A stretch of 53,520 nucleotides of DNA from Brenneria salicis ATCC 15712 = DSM 30166 (GCF_003315515.1 NZ_QNRY01000026.1:1-53520), one strand, 5' to 3'; numbered from the stretch's first letter, positions 42,408-51,707 are shown. Translations and numbers: made by a program. The notes: generated from the sequence alone by a model not told the origin.

Positions 42408-43661
42408 TTATTTTGCGGCGGCAACCCGTGAAGTCAGTCCCGGCATATTAAAGCATTCGGCTTCGTTCTGAATAATATCCTTAATTTTATTGACGACGTA
42501 ACGCTCAGGTTCAATACCGAAGGATTTTAGATTCGCAAACATTTTTTGCATCTCTTTCACCACATCCGGTTTTTCATAATTATAGTGACCGCTGAGTTCG
42601 AGGATTTCTTTGAGTAATTCCGGATCGCTGAAGATTTGTTCCTCCGATTTATTCTTGTGCTCGTCGGTCATCCATTTTTCCCATTTGTGGCTGATGACGC
42701 ATTCGCGAGTCAGCACGTTTTTCAGGTCGGATGCCGATTCAATCAAGCCTTTCGCCGCCAAATCCTGCTCGACTTCATTCAGCGTCAGGTAGGCGCGCGT
42801 TTCATAGGTGCCGTAGGCGGGCGCCACGTTCATTGCGGTGATGCCAAGTCCCGGATGCTTCAACAGAATATCGTCCGGCAGGTAATCGCCGTTGTGTTCT
42901 TTCAGGCCCACGCCGTAACGGGTGCTGATGGTCGATAGCTCGGCGGACTGCGTATCGTTAAAGTGGCCGACGTTGCGGGTCAGACGCGTCAGCGTACCGG
43001 TCTGGCCGACGATGAACAGCGGCTGGGGCAGCCCTTCCGACGTCAGGCGTTGGTTCAGTTCGATAATAAATTCTTCGTAAGCGCGGATATCCGTCAGGCC
43101 GCCGTTGGTTTCTTCCGTACCTACTTCGTAGAAGAATTCCTTCAGGTTTTTTTCTTTACGGTACGCTTCGCAAAAGCGGATCAGTTCGACGGTGCGGCTC
43201 AGCACCAGTTCGATGTCGATGACTTTGCCCACCACGTAGGGATCTTTGGTCGGGTCGATATGCAGCAGATCGAAACCAGCGTCCATATCAATGGTGTAGG
43301 AGCGACGGGCCAATACCATTGCTTCCGCTTCAGGAATATGATCTTTACGCTCTTTATCGCGCTGCCACGGGCCGCCGTGGTCGCGGCAGAGGAAGTAATC
43401 GCCGTCAAAGCCGACTTTCTCCGCCATTGCTTTCAGGTCCGCCGCGAAGCGGAACTGGTCCCAGTTATTCACATAACCCGCGCCGAACTCATCGGCATCG
43501 ACCTGATTGCGGCTGGCGATAAACATCAGCGGCAGGTCTTTTTCTTTCCCCAGTTCAAAGCAAGCCTGGATGAGCGCCGGCGACATCGGGCCGATGCCCA
43601 GCATGGTGGATTTGCCGCCTTGCACGATGTAATCGACATATTGTTTCAGCGTATTTTTCAT
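42408..43661 (-). CDS. GatZ/KbaZ-like protein (tagatose-bisphosphate aldolase non-catalytic subunit family)
   Basis: A 417-residue protein with a TIM-barrel pattern like GatZ/KbaZ: LPLMFIASRNQVDADEFGAG corresponds to the IEATSNQVNQ region, FLCRDHGGPW to the GGDHLGP region, FDLLHIDPTKDP to the HLDAS region and FYEVGTEETNGG to the IGTEVPVPGG region. It is clearly divergent. No catalytic GatY/KbaY subunit is encoded in the window, so it may act with a partner elsewhere or have its own activity on the phosphorylated sugar. ATG 43661 has GGAG 6 nt upstream. It lies between the EIIC and EIIB genes. Confidence 0.7.
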   Translation of the reverse strand: MKNTLKQYVDYIVQGGKSTMLGIGPMSPALIQACFELGKEKDLPLMFIASRNQVDADEFGAGYVNNWDQFRFAADLKAMAEKVGFDGDYFLCRDHGGPWQRDKERKDHIPEAEAMVLARRSYTIDMDAGFDLLHIDPTKDPYVVGKVIDIELVLSRTVELIRFCEAYRKEKNLKEFFYEVGTEETNGGLTDIRAYEEFIIELNQRLTSEGLPQPLFIVGQTGTLTRLTRNVGHFNDTQSAELSTISTRYGVGLKEHNGDYLPDDILLKHPGLGITAMNVAPAYGTYETRAYLTLNEVEQDLAAKGLIESASDLKNVLTRECVISHKWEKWMTDEHKNKSEEQIFSDPELLKEILELSGHYNYEKPDVVKEMQKMFANLKSFGIEPERYVVNKIKDIIQNEAECFNMPGLTSRVAAAK

Positions 43662-43677
43662 ATTGACTCCTGCTTTT

Positions 43678-44739
43678 TTAGTCAAAAGAGATATCGAGGT
43701 CATCACCCGCGTTTTTCGCGTATGCCTTCGATTTCATTACGGTTTTCAGAATCTTTACCGCGATTGCGGTGGTGATGGCGCCCGCGATAATGGCAATGAC
43801 ATAGCCCACCGGATTACCCACCACCGGCAGCACGATCAGTCCGCCCCACGGCGCGGCGTTGGTGGCGCCAAACCACAGGGAAATCACGGAAGCCACCGCG
43901 CCGCCGATCATGTTGGCCGGGATCACGCGCATCGGGTCGGCGGCGGCGAACGGGATCGCGCCTTCGCTGATGCCGATGCAGCCCATGATGAGCGCCGGTT
44001 TGCCCGCTTCGCGCTCTTCATCGTTAAAGATGCGTTTGAACAGGAAGGTCGCCAGCGCCATACCCAGCGGCGGCGTACACACCGGCGCGGCAACGGCGGC
44101 CATCAATTGCGGGTTGGTGGTGATCAACGCCACGGCGAAGAAGAAGGCGGTTTTGTTCATCGGGCCGCCCATATCGAAGGTGATCATGCTGCCCAGAATA
44201 ATGCCGAGCACGATAAAGGACGCGCCCTGCATGCCGGACAGCCACACGCTCAGGGACTTCATCACCCACGCGATCGGATCGCCGACCACATAATAAATCG
44301 CCATCCCGGTCAGGAACGTACCGACCAACGGAATAATAAAGATTGGAAGAATCAGGCGCAGAAAATCAGGAATTTTCAGCCGGGAAATTAATTGCAGCAG
44401 CGCGTACACCACCAGTCCAGCAATGATCCCGGCGAGCATCCCGCCGAGGAAACCCGCGCCCATCTCATTGGCCAGCAGGCCGCCGATAGCGCCGGGCGCA
44501 ATCCCCGGTTTTTCCACCATCGAATAGGCGATAAAGCCCGCCAGAATAGGAATGAACAATGTCAGCCCGGCGATGCCGATTTGCGACATGGCTTTGAGGA
44601 AACCGTGCTCCGGTAACGCCGCTTTGCCGCTGAACATGACGGCGAGCGCCAGCAATACACCGCCCGCCACGACAAAGGGGATCATATATGACACGCCGGT
44701 CATAAAGTGTCTTTTGGTATTTTTTAAAAGTTTAAACAT
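43678..44739 (-). CDS. PTS fructose-like EIIC permease (FrwC-like)
   Basis: A 353-residue EIIC membrane permease with about nine hydrophobic segments. Fructose-family signatures are GVSYMIPFVVAGGVLLALAV, FIAYSMVEKPGIAPGAIGG with GFLGGMLAGIIAGL, DMGGPMNKTAFFFA and MGCIGISEGAIPFAAADP. The start at ATG 44739 is supported by GAGG 6 nt upstream; an upstream extension to 44937 would run through the intergenic repeat. It transports and phosphorylates a hexose-like sugar that is not identifiable from sequence. The next gene downstream is 16 nt away. Confidence 0.92.
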   Translation of the reverse strand: MFKLLKNTKRHFMTGVSYMIPFVVAGGVLLALAVMFSGKAALPEHGFLKAMSQIGIAGLTLFIPILAGFIAYSMVEKPGIAPGAIGGLLANEMGAGFLGGMLAGIIAGLVVYALLQLISRLKIPDFLRLILPIFIIPLVGTFLTGMAIYYVVGDPIAWVMKSLSVWLSGMQGASFIVLGIILGSMITFDMGGPMNKTAFFFAVALITTNPQLMAAVAAPVCTPPLGMALATFLFKRIFNDEEREAGKPALIMGCIGISEGAIPFAAADPMRVIPANMIGGAVASVISLWFGATNAAPWGGLIVLPVVGNPVGYVIAIIAGAITTAIAVKILKTVMKSKAYAKNAGDDLDISFD

Positions 44740-44777
44740 GCTAACCTCGACTAATAAAAGGAGGTGATTGATGTATT

Positions 44778-45077
44778 TATACCCGTCATACTTCAAGTTG
44801 CAGGTGCGTTGGCTGCGCTCACTACTCGGCCCATCCATGGGCCTCGCCCCAAAGGGGCCGCTGCACACAGCGTTCAAATCTGCTCCTAAATAACTGATCC
44901 TAATATCGCTACATAGCAGATTTGTCACCCGAATCACTTACGGGTGTATGCTCATCGGGATTAAATGAGAGACATCCTGTTTCTCACCGGTGGCCAGCCG
45001 TTGGCTGGTCAAATTCGTTCCCGACGAATTTGTCCTTCGCTTGCTGCCTTCCTGTAACTCGAATTATTTAGGGTATA
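44778..45077. repeat. ERIC-like intergenic repeat element (about 300 bp)
   Basis: The left end (TATACCCGTCATACTTCAAG at 44778) and the reverse complement of the right end (TATACCC ... AGTTACAGG at 45077) form imperfect terminal inverted repeats. The internal TCACCCGAATCACTTACGGG segment (about 44926) with TGTATGCTCATCGGGATT resembles the ERIC core. Inner hairpins include GGCCCAT/ATGGGCC, CCAGCC/GGCTGG and AAATTCGT/ACGAATTT. It lies inside the PTS operon between the fusion gene and the EIIC gene and contains no ORF of its own. Confidence 0.75.
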
Positions 45078-45080
45078 TAT

Positions 45081-47594
45081 TCAGACTTCTAATGTTCTGA
45101 CTATACGGTTGTAGAGTGCTTCGGAAGTGACTGAGTTTTTTATTTCATTTCTGAATTCCTCATTCATTAGTTTTCTGGCAAGGGTCGAGAAATATTTCAT
45201 GTGTTCATTGTTGCCTGCTGATTTACTGATGGTCAGCATAAATACCGTATCCACTTGCTGCTCACCCCAAATCACCGGGGAAATAAGTTTTGCCACGCTG
45301 ATGGTGGAGTGAAGAATATGGTCGGATTTGGTATGGGGAATAGCAAAACCGAAACCGACGGCAGTGGGGAATGTATCTTCGCGCGCCCAGAGATCGTCGC
45401 ATAGTTTTTCCCGGTTATCGGTGCGGTGTCGCAGCCAGAGATTATCCGTAAGTTTTTTAATAACTTCGTTTCGGTTGGCGGCATCAAGATTATCGATAAT
45501 AAATTCCCTGCCTAAAATCGGTTTTGACGTTTTGGCTTTGACATCGGGATGATCCAGCAGCGCTTTTACCTGCGCCGTTGATTTCGCGGCAACCACGTTG
45601 GTCACCAGTGCCTGACATTTCTCATAATCCATGTCCCGCAGCGCATGTTTCACTACCGGAACCGCGGCGTTGCTCATGCTCAGTTCGTCAAATCCCATTC
45701 CGATAAAGAGCGGCAGGAAATCGTTGGTGGCGGCCAGTTCCCCGCAAATACCGATCCATTTTCCGGCGCGATGCATCTGGTCGGCGACGAATTTCATGGC
45801 GCGTAAAAACGCCGGGGAGTAATTGTCGTAAACGCTTTCAACCTGTGTATTTCCGCGGTCGGCGGCGAAAAAATACTGCGTCAGATCGTTGCTGCCTACG
45901 CTGAAAAAATCCGCGTGCTCCGCGATTTCCGGTACCGCGAACATAACCGACGGCACTTCCAGCATCACGCCCATTTCGATATTTTCACGATACGGCAACC
46001 GTGCGGCGCTCATCTCCTGCTGCACGGTCTGAAGCACTTCGCGGCACCAGATCACCTCATCGACGCTGGCGATCATCGGGATCATAATGCGGGCGTCACC
46101 GGCGGCGGAGGCGGAAAGAATGGCGCGTAACTGCATTTTGAACAGATCCAGATAGCGCGGATAGGTGCGAACGGCGCGGTAGCCAAGGAATGGGTTGGCT
46201 TCTACAACGATGCTGAGATAGTCCACCGGCTTATCGCCGCCGATATCAAAGGTGCGGAAAATCACCGGCTTGCCGTCGGCGAGCCGGACCACGCGGGTGT
46301 ACAGCGCGGTCAACTCTTCCAGCGTCGGCGGCGTTTCGCGATCCATAAACGACATTTCGGTGCGAAACAGTCCCACGCCTTCCGCGCCATTGCTGAAAGC
46401 CGCCTCAGCTTCCGTCAGACTGGCGATATTCGCGGCAATGGCTATCTCATGCCCGTCCGACGTGGCGGCTGGTGTGCTGATGTCCGCCAGTATTTCCTGC
46501 TGCATCGTCTGGCGAATAACGATTTCATGGCGATAGTAGCGCAACATATTTTCGTCAGGCCGGGCGATCATCATCCCCAGATCGCCGTCTATCACGATTG
46601 CTTCGCGGGATGGCAGATCCAACGCCGAAAAATCAATGTCGGTCAGGGTGGGGATACCGAGCGAGCGGGCAAGGATTGCCGTATGCGACATTTTGCCCGT
46701 CGCGGTCAGCACCATGCCGGCCAGATACGCCTTGTTGATGCCGAGAAATTTGCCCGGCGTCAGGTTGTTGGCGAGGATTATCACCGGTTCGTGTAGCTCA
46801 AGGCTGCTGCGCGGCAGAACGTCTTCGCCGTAGATATGCCCAAGCAACTGGACAGTGATATCCAGCACGTCGAGAGTACGTTCTTTGATGTATTTGCTGG
46901 ATGACTGATTGAGAATGTCGCAAAAATCCGTCGCTGCCCGGACGATAGCCGCCCAGACATTGGTGTTTTCGCTGAGGTATTGCGCGATATTTCCCTGAAA
47001 GGCGATGTCGGTAATGATGGACAGGTGCGCCTGAATGATGTCGTGCTCTACGCCGCTGCTATTGGCGAGCGAGGCCTCTTTTTCCCGCTTCAGGCTTTCC
47101 AGCCCGTCGAGCAGGCGCGCTTTCTCCTGGGCTGGCGTATCGATGAAGCCGGGATTGCGGACGGACAGATCCGCCAGGCTCAGGCTTTGGATCAAAAGCG
47201 GTCTGGCAATCGCGACGCCGCCGCTGATACGCGTACCCTGAACATAATCGGCTCTGAGTTCGCGTAGCGAACGCGGCAAATAACCGTCCGGCGCGGCGCA
47301 TGCTTCATCATTATGGGTCGTTTCAAATGACGCCAGTTTGCCGAGCAGTTCGCCGAACTGTAGCGATGCGTCGAATTCATCGTCGCCGCTGATGGTAATC
47401 TGACATTCATCGTTGAAAAGAGTGTCGGTGGCGACAATTGACAATGCGCTTTTCGCATTGCCCTGTAAGCCGGTTCGCGTATTTTTCCACACAACTTCCG
47501 ACTGAAAAGTATTGCACAGGCGTTCGATATGCCCGGCGGGTCTGGCATGAATCCCTTCCTTTAACTCACATTGATAAGTAATCAGTTCAGACAT
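45081..47594 (-). CDS. PTS HPr-EI-EIIA(Fru) multiphosphoryl transfer protein (FrwA/FryA-like)
   Basis: An 837-residue fusion. Domain order is HPr-like (about 1-90, phospho-His16 in KEGIHARPAG), enzyme I (about 115-680, with phospho-His in TGKMSHTAILARSLGIPT and the PEP-binding block VGSNDLTQYFFAADRGN) and EIIA of the fructose type (about 690-837, His in VGFGFAIPHTKSD). The protein can therefore pass phosphate from PEP to the EIIBC proteins independently of the general PTS. Its size matches E. coli FryA/PtsA (about 830). ATG 47594 has GGGAG 5 nt upstream. It is the first gene of the operon, divergent from the HAD gene. Confidence 0.94.
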   Translation of the reverse strand: MSELITYQCELKEGIHARPAGHIERLCNTFQSEVVWKNTRTGLQGNAKSALSIVATDTLFNDECQITISGDDEFDASLQFGELLGKLASFETTHNDEACAAPDGYLPRSLRELRADYVQGTRISGGVAIARPLLIQSLSLADLSVRNPGFIDTPAQEKARLLDGLESLKREKEASLANSSGVEHDIIQAHLSIITDIAFQGNIAQYLSENTNVWAAIVRAATDFCDILNQSSSKYIKERTLDVLDITVQLLGHIYGEDVLPRSSLELHEPVIILANNLTPGKFLGINKAYLAGMVLTATGKMSHTAILARSLGIPTLTDIDFSALDLPSREAIVIDGDLGMMIARPDENMLRYYRHEIVIRQTMQQEILADISTPAATSDGHEIAIAANIASLTEAEAAFSNGAEGVGLFRTEMSFMDRETPPTLEELTALYTRVVRLADGKPVIFRTFDIGGDKPVDYLSIVVEANPFLGYRAVRTYPRYLDLFKMQLRAILSASAAGDARIMIPMIASVDEVIWCREVLQTVQQEMSAARLPYRENIEMGVMLEVPSVMFAVPEIAEHADFFSVGSNDLTQYFFAADRGNTQVESVYDNYSPAFLRAMKFVADQMHRAGKWIGICGELAATNDFLPLFIGMGFDELSMSNAAVPVVKHALRDMDYEKCQALVTNVVAAKSTAQVKALLDHPDVKAKTSKPILGREFIIDNLDAANRNEVIKKLTDNLWLRHRTDNREKLCDDLWAREDTFPTAVGFGFAIPHTKSDHILHSTISVAKLISPVIWGEQQVDTVFMLTISKSAGNNEHMKYFSTLARKLMNEEFRNEIKNSVTSEALYNRIVRTLEV

Positions 47595-47600
47595 AACCAC

Positions 47601-47985
47601 TCCCGAAAAACGAATACTTATGTTGTATTATTTCTGGCGAACTGAAGCGACAGACCGCCTTGTATATTTGAATCCTCGCTGTTTCGGGTCGGATTTAATA
47701 CAGAAAATTTGTGACTTATTCTTGAAAAAAATAACCTGATTATATTTTTGTGATTTAAATCATATTTTAATATTATCAGGTGAATCGTTTCATCTTGTTG
47801 TTTGATAAGATTAAAGTGAATTTTAATTAGAGATTTATACTAATGGGATCGCAATCACAATATTTATAACTAAAAAATAAAATCACAAAATAACTATAAA
47901 TACGTTTTTTTTACCATTTATTAAACGGCGGTTCCTGAGATAAAAAGGACTCATCATTTTATTTAACGCCGTGCGGGTGGGAAAT
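47601..47985. other. Divergent intergenic region between the PTS operon and the HAD gene
   Basis: A 385-nt AT-rich region carrying the promoters of both transcripts. It contains one CRP-like site (listed separately). No further gene is seen. Confidence 0.5.
47749..47764. promoter_or_regulatory. CRP-like site between the PTS operon and the HAD gene
   Basis: TGTGA-TTTAAA-TCATA matches nine of ten half-site bases of TGTGA-N6-TCACA. It lies about 155 nt before the PTS fusion gene start. Catabolite control of a PTS operon would be expected. Confidence 0.5.
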
Positions 47986-48651
47986 ATGCGTTGCAGAGGA
48001 TTGTTGTTCGATTTAGATGGGACACTGGTTAATTCATTGAATTTTGTAGAAAGGTCATGGGAGGCGTGGGCGAAAAAAAAACGGTTGGACAGTGAAGCGG
48101 TAAGAAATTTTCTACACGGCAAGCCCGCGCTGGCGACCCTGCGCCATTTTATGCCAACCGCGACGAATGACGCCATTGTGCATGAATTTACCATGCTGGA
48201 AGACTTCGAGGCGCACAATGTCGCGGACATCACGCCAGTGGCCGGCGCGGTGAAATTTCTCATGCTGCTGACGCGGTTATCGGTACCCTGGGGCATCGTC
48301 ACTTCCGGCTCGCTGAAAGTCGCCTCGGCCCGCATTCGCCAGGTGGGATTCCCGACGCCGCCGGTGCTGGTCACCAGTGAAGACATCCATCACGGCAAAC
48401 CTCACCCTGAACCTTTTCTGCTGGGCGCGCAGCGGCTGGCAATCGCGGCGCAGGACTGCGTGGCGTTCGAAGACTCGGTAGCGGGGCTGACCTCCGCCCG
48501 TGCCGCGGGTTGTATGCTGGTCGAGGTACTCACGAGCAAATCGGAAGCCCATGCGACCGATGTCATTCTGACGGTGGGCGACTACCAGCATTTTTCCATC
48601 AGCGCCGCAGGGGGCGCTGATTTTTCCTTACAGTTTTCACCGCTGTCATAA
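47986..48651 (+). CDS. HAD-family sugar phosphatase (HxpA/YfbT-like)
   Basis: A 221-residue haloacid dehalogenase-type hydrolase. Motif I is FDLDGTLVNS (nucleophile Asp9, acid/base Asp11), motif II is WGIVTSGS, motif III is the Lys in HHGKPHPEPFLLGAQRL and motif IV is AFEDSVAG. The start MRCRGLLFDLDGT resembles E. coli YfbT (MRCKGFLFDLDGT), a phosphatase of sugar phosphates. ATG 47986 is used; a GTG at 47971 is possible. It is divergent from the PTS operon and followed after 54 nt by a ycdX-like gene, so it may remove phosphate from the sugar phosphate that the PTS produces. Confidence 0.85.
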   Translation: MRCRGLLFDLDGTLVNSLNFVERSWEAWAKKKRLDSEAVRNFLHGKPALATLRHFMPTATNDAIVHEFTMLEDFEAHNVADITPVAGAVKFLMLLTRLSVPWGIVTSGSLKVASARIRQVGFPTPPVLVTSEDIHHGKPHPEPFLLGAQRLAIAAQDCVAFEDSVAGLTSARAAGCMLVEVLTSKSEAHATDVILTVGDYQHFSISAAGGADFSLQFSPLS

Positions 48652-48705
48652 TCTGCCTGTCCCTGCGCGGTGTGAGCCGCGTGGCGCTCATCCAGGAGGA
48701 AAGCC

Positions 48706-49440
48706 ATGTATCCCGTTGATTTGCATATGCACACGGTAGCAAGCACCCATGCGTACAGCACCGTACACGATTACCTCGCCGAAGCGGTGCGCCGGGGAGT
48801 GAAGTTGATTGCCATTACCGATCATGGCCCTGAGATGGTGGATGCGCCGCACGCGTTCCACTTTACCAACATGCGTATTTTGCCGCGACTGGTTGATGGC
48901 GTGGGAATACTGCGCGGCATTGAAGCCAATATCAAAGCCAACGGCAATACGGATTGCAGCGAAAAAATGCGTGCATCGCTGGATCTGATTATCGCCGGGT
49001 TTCATAAGCAGGTGTTCGCGCCCGCCGGTAAGATCGCGAATACCGATACGATGATCGCGGCGATGGCGAGCGGCCACGTACACATCATTAGTCACCCCGG
49101 CAACCCTGAATCCCCGGTGGATATCCCGTCGATTGTCGAGGCCGCCGCGCACTTCAATGTCGCACTTGAGGTCAATAACTCGTCGTTTACTTATTCGCGC
49201 CGGGGCAGCGATCCTAACTGTCGGACCATTGTCGCGGCTGTGCGGGAGCGGGGCGGTTGGCTTTCTCTGGGTACGGATTCCCATAGCGCGTTTACGCTGG
49301 GCGATTTCACCGAATGCCAGAAAATTCTCGATGACGAGTGTTTTCTCCTGGAACGTGTACTAAACGTCTCGCCGCGCCGGGTACTGGATTTCCTCGCCTC
49401 TCACGGTATGTCGCCAATTGAGGAGTTTGCCGGGCTTTAA
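48706..49440 (+). CDS. PHP-domain zinc hydrolase (YcdX-like phosphatase)
   Basis: A 244-residue PHP-family protein of the YcdX type. Zinc ligands are visible in DLHMHTVAS (start), [29 protein letters not shown] and GTDSHS. These proteins carry a trinuclear zinc site and hydrolyse phosphate esters. AGGAGGAAAG directly before ATG 48706 is a strong ribosome-binding site. It is probably co-transcribed with the HAD gene. In E. coli ycdX is unlinked to any PTS, so its coupling here to the PTS locus is unusual. Confidence 0.9.
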   Translation: MYPVDLHMHTVASTHAYSTVHDYLAEAVRRGVKLIAITDHGPEMVDAPHAFHFTNMRILPRLVDGVGILRGIEANIKANGNTDCSEKMRASLDLIIAGFHKQVFAPAGKIANTDTMIAAMASGHVHIISHPGNPESPVDIPSIVEAAAHFNVALEVNNSSFTYSRRGSDPNCRTIVAAVRERGGWLSLGTDSHSAFTLGDFTECQKILDDECFLLERVLNVSPRRVLDFLASHGMSPIEEFAGL

Positions 49441-49546
49441 ATGATGCTGCTGGGCTTAACCCGCATCACAATCCGTTAATTTAAGGGTTTATTGGAAGGC
49501 TTGATTGTGGGTTTTCGAATCGTTATGGGATCGGTACAAACGTTTC

Positions 49547-49577
49547 GCCTCGATTTATGAGTGGTTTGAATCGAGGC
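49547..49577. terminator. Inverted repeat between convergent genes, possible bidirectional terminator
   Basis: GCCTCGATT (49547-49555) pairs with AATCGAGGC (49569-49577), a perfect 9-bp stem with a 13-nt loop. It lies between the convergent ycdX-like and SDR-like genes. Downstream sequence on the plus strand is AT-rich but without a long T run. Confidence 0.5.
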
Positions 49578-49615
49578 ATAATTATTCTTCGTTTATTCAA
49601 TCGAGATAATCATGT

Positions 49616-50512
49616 CTACTTGACCGCCATCTCGGTTAAAATCCATTGGATTACCGAGTTATGTTGCGGTTTCCATCCCAACTCCTGACGGGCGCGTACA
49701 GATCTGACCCTACTATTGGAGCCTAATGAGTAGCGAGCCCGCGTTTTACCCCAGACCTCTGCGGCTTCTTCAATAGACCAGCTTTGAGGTCCTTGAGTTC
49801 CAAGACATTTTGCAAGTGCTGCCCCTAGTTCTGCAAAGGATGCTTCTCCATTTTCAACAAAATAGAATGCTCCTGCTGGCGCATTTTCCAGCGCTAATCG
49901 GTAAAGTTCGCAGAGGTCGTCTATATGTACATTCGACCAGATATTCAAACCTTTTCCCACGATGCGCACTACGCCGCTGTCTCGTGCCTGATTAATGAGA
50001 AGCGGGATCTGTACACTGTTTGTGCCTGGCAGTTTCCCTTCTCCATAGATCAGGCTATTACACAAAACAATGCCGCGTATTCCCTTCGTCTCTAGGATTT
50101 TCTCATCAATTGCTCTTCGTGCTTGTTTTTCTGGGGTTATAAGCAGTGTGCTGTTTTCAGCAAAAATGTTATCGTTTGATTTATTACCATCGCTTATATC
50201 AGCGATGATACTGGTTCCGCTGGTATGGATGAGTGGTTTGTTGGTTCCGCGAATGGCTGTCAATAGCGTTTCTACGGTGTTTAGGTCATCGCTATTAGCT
50301 GCATTGATGACGGCATCTGCCCGTTGTGCTTCGTAAGAGAGTAATTCGCTGTCGCTTAGTTCACCGATAACGGGCTCAATGCCTCTGGCTGTAAGTTGTA
50401 CTGCTTTCTCTGGATTACGAACCAGTCCACGAATGTGGTGCCCCGCGTTGCGTAAATAGACTGACAGAGAACCACCGATGTATCCTGTTGATCCAGTAAT
50501 AAAAATCTTCAT
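49616..50512 (-). CDS. NAD-dependent epimerase/dehydratase (extended SDR, NmrA-like)
   Basis: A 298-residue Rossmann protein starting MKIFITGSTGYIGGSLSVYL, with the GxxGxxG nucleotide-binding motif (residues 7-13). Later segments are ADAVINAANSD, LIHTSGTSIIAD, LCNSLIYGEGKLPG and WSNVHIDDLCELYRLAL, which are typical of atypical/extended SDR epimerases. The Tyr in IYG may be the catalytic one, but the YxxxK pattern is not clear. ATG 50512 has GGGG 8 nt upstream; an ATG at 50524 is also possible. It converges on the ycdX-like gene and borders a mobile-element remnant region. The substrate is unknown. Confidence 0.8.
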   Translation of the reverse strand: MKIFITGSTGYIGGSLSVYLRNAGHHIRGLVRNPEKAVQLTARGIEPVIGELSDSELLSYEAQRADAVINAANSDDLNTVETLLTAIRGTNKPLIHTSGTSIIADISDGNKSNDNIFAENSTLLITPEKQARRAIDEKILETKGIRGIVLCNSLIYGEGKLPGTNSVQIPLLINQARDSGVVRIVGKGLNIWSNVHIDDLCELYRLALENAPAGAFYFVENGEASFAELGAALAKCLGTQGPQSWSIEEAAEVWGKTRARYSLGSNSRVRSVRARQELGWKPQHNSVIQWILTEMAVK

Positions 50513-50708
50513 CACAGACCCCATTTTTCAGACAACCATTTAGCTGTTTAGGTTTTTCTCCTACTGATAATACGGCTTACTTTAGGAAGCTTAGTCCAGA
50601 ACATGTCATTCCAGACAATTCAGTACGTTATGTTGTTATTCTTATCCCTCCTTCGCAACAAAAATCATGTGCTTATGCTTAACCTGTCCCCAAGATTAAA
50701 TATAACGC

Positions 50709-50960
50709 TCAGTGAGCCAGGTTGATATTCTGCGCCAGCAGTTTGCGGATGCCGTCGCGCTGTTACCGCGCATCGGCCAAAAACACGTCGGGATAAGCGC
50801 CTAAACTGAGGCGGGACGCTTTGCCATCGATACAGTATTTGAGATACCAGAGACGTGAACCGCCGGGATTGAGCAAAATGTATAGGCCATGAGAATCGGA
50901 AACTTTGAAGGTATTAGCGGATGATTTTAAGTTGCGGATTTTTGAGTCGTTAAGGGACAT
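50709..50960 (-). pseudogene. P4-type tyrosine integrase, N-terminal fragment
   Basis: The minus strand encodes MSLNDSKIRNLKSSANTFKV followed by SDSHGLYILLNPGGSRLWYL and KYCIDGKASRLSLGAYPDVF, the DUF4102 arm-binding domain of P4-like integrases. A nonsense TAA follows LADAR, and then QRDGIRKLLAQNINLAH before a TGA. The frame ends exactly where the core-binding domain should begin. A fragment with that core domain (QQRATEKTARSPEKCFKSVA) occurs at 52262-52750 on the same strand but upstream in reading order, so the two pieces are not collinear. Confidence 0.8.
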
Positions 50961-51056
50961 TTGGGGGTCACTCCATTATCGAACCAATCTGACCCCAAAT
51001 CTGACCACCATTTTTCCCGATGCGGAGGCCAGTGGGTTGGGGGCCGTGGCGGTTAC

Positions 51057-51509
51057 CATCCGACGGTATTTTCCTTTGCGCCGTTATTCTGGGAGGATGA
51101 TTTTAAAGGCAGCGACCGAACGATTGAAGATGGACCCAATTATCGTTGGCTGATCATTTTCAAATATCCCGACGGCGTTTCGCAGCAGGAAGGAGACCAG
51201 TGGTTCAGGCAGACGTTTGCACCAGAAATCGCCGAACTTCCCGAAGTCACCCGTTTCATTTCCAGCCGGGTTCCGGCCCAGCCTAAAATCGGGCCATTCC
51301 AACTCGTTGCCGAAATTTGGTTTACCAATAGCAAACAATGGGAAAAAGCGATGGTCGAGGTATAAAACAAAATTGCCAAACCAGCATAGGCGACCTGGGA
51401 TAAATTTCCCTGTATGGAACCTTACAAGGATTTTATCGGCGGACTTCTGCTGGATAAACCGGAATCGGACCACCTCGAACAGTATAAAGGGTGTATCACC
51501 ACTCGCTGA
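51057..51509 (+). pseudogene. Broken gene for a small uncharacterised protein (EthD/REDY-like alpha-beta barrel guess)
   Basis: A single frame reads HPTVFSFAPLFWEDDFKGSD, DGPNYRWLIIFKYPDGVSQQ, WFRQTFAPEIAELPEVTRFI, IGPFQLVAEIWFTNSKQWEK, then a TAA at 51363, a TAG at about 51387, and continues ATWDKFPCMEPYKDF to GCITTR and a TGA. The start codon is lost (His-Pro in place of Met-Pro). Two in-frame stops show decay. The pattern of short beta-alpha units and FAPEIAELPEV resembles EthD/REDY-like ferredoxin-fold proteins, but I am not sure of the family. Confidence 0.5.
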
Positions 51510-51570
51510 ACAGAGATAAATTTTGGCTAATTTTTTATATTCATAATTATTCAGTGATTATTAAAAAGAA

Positions 51571-51707
51571 GGCCAGGATTTATATTTTCATCACTGGACG
51601 AATTACAACGGTACGCAACAGAATGGCAGTGGTTTTATAATCACGAAAGGCCGAATATGGCGTTGGGCGGATATACCCCAAAACAGCATGTGTTACGTGC
51701 TGCATAA
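51571..51707 (+). mobile_element. IS3-family transposase fragment (OrfB 3' end)
   Basis: The frame encodes FSSLDELQRYATEWQWFYNH and ERPNMALGGYTPKQHVLRAA then TAA, the characteristic C-terminus of an IS3-family integrase-type transposase (final DDE region HERPNMALGG). The 5' part is absent and the reading frame shifts just upstream. The sequence after the stop (ACCTCCGTTAAAAATGGGGG, about 51718) may be the IS right end. Confidence 0.75.

Noticed and set aside
42963-43775. 270-codon plus-strand ORF opposite the GatZ-like gene
   Set aside because: Antisense frame with no ribosome-binding site or motif; the minus strand has a coherent protein.
43663-44391. 242-codon plus-strand ORF opposite the EIIC gene
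   Set aside because: Antisense of a membrane-protein gene; no start context and no family features.
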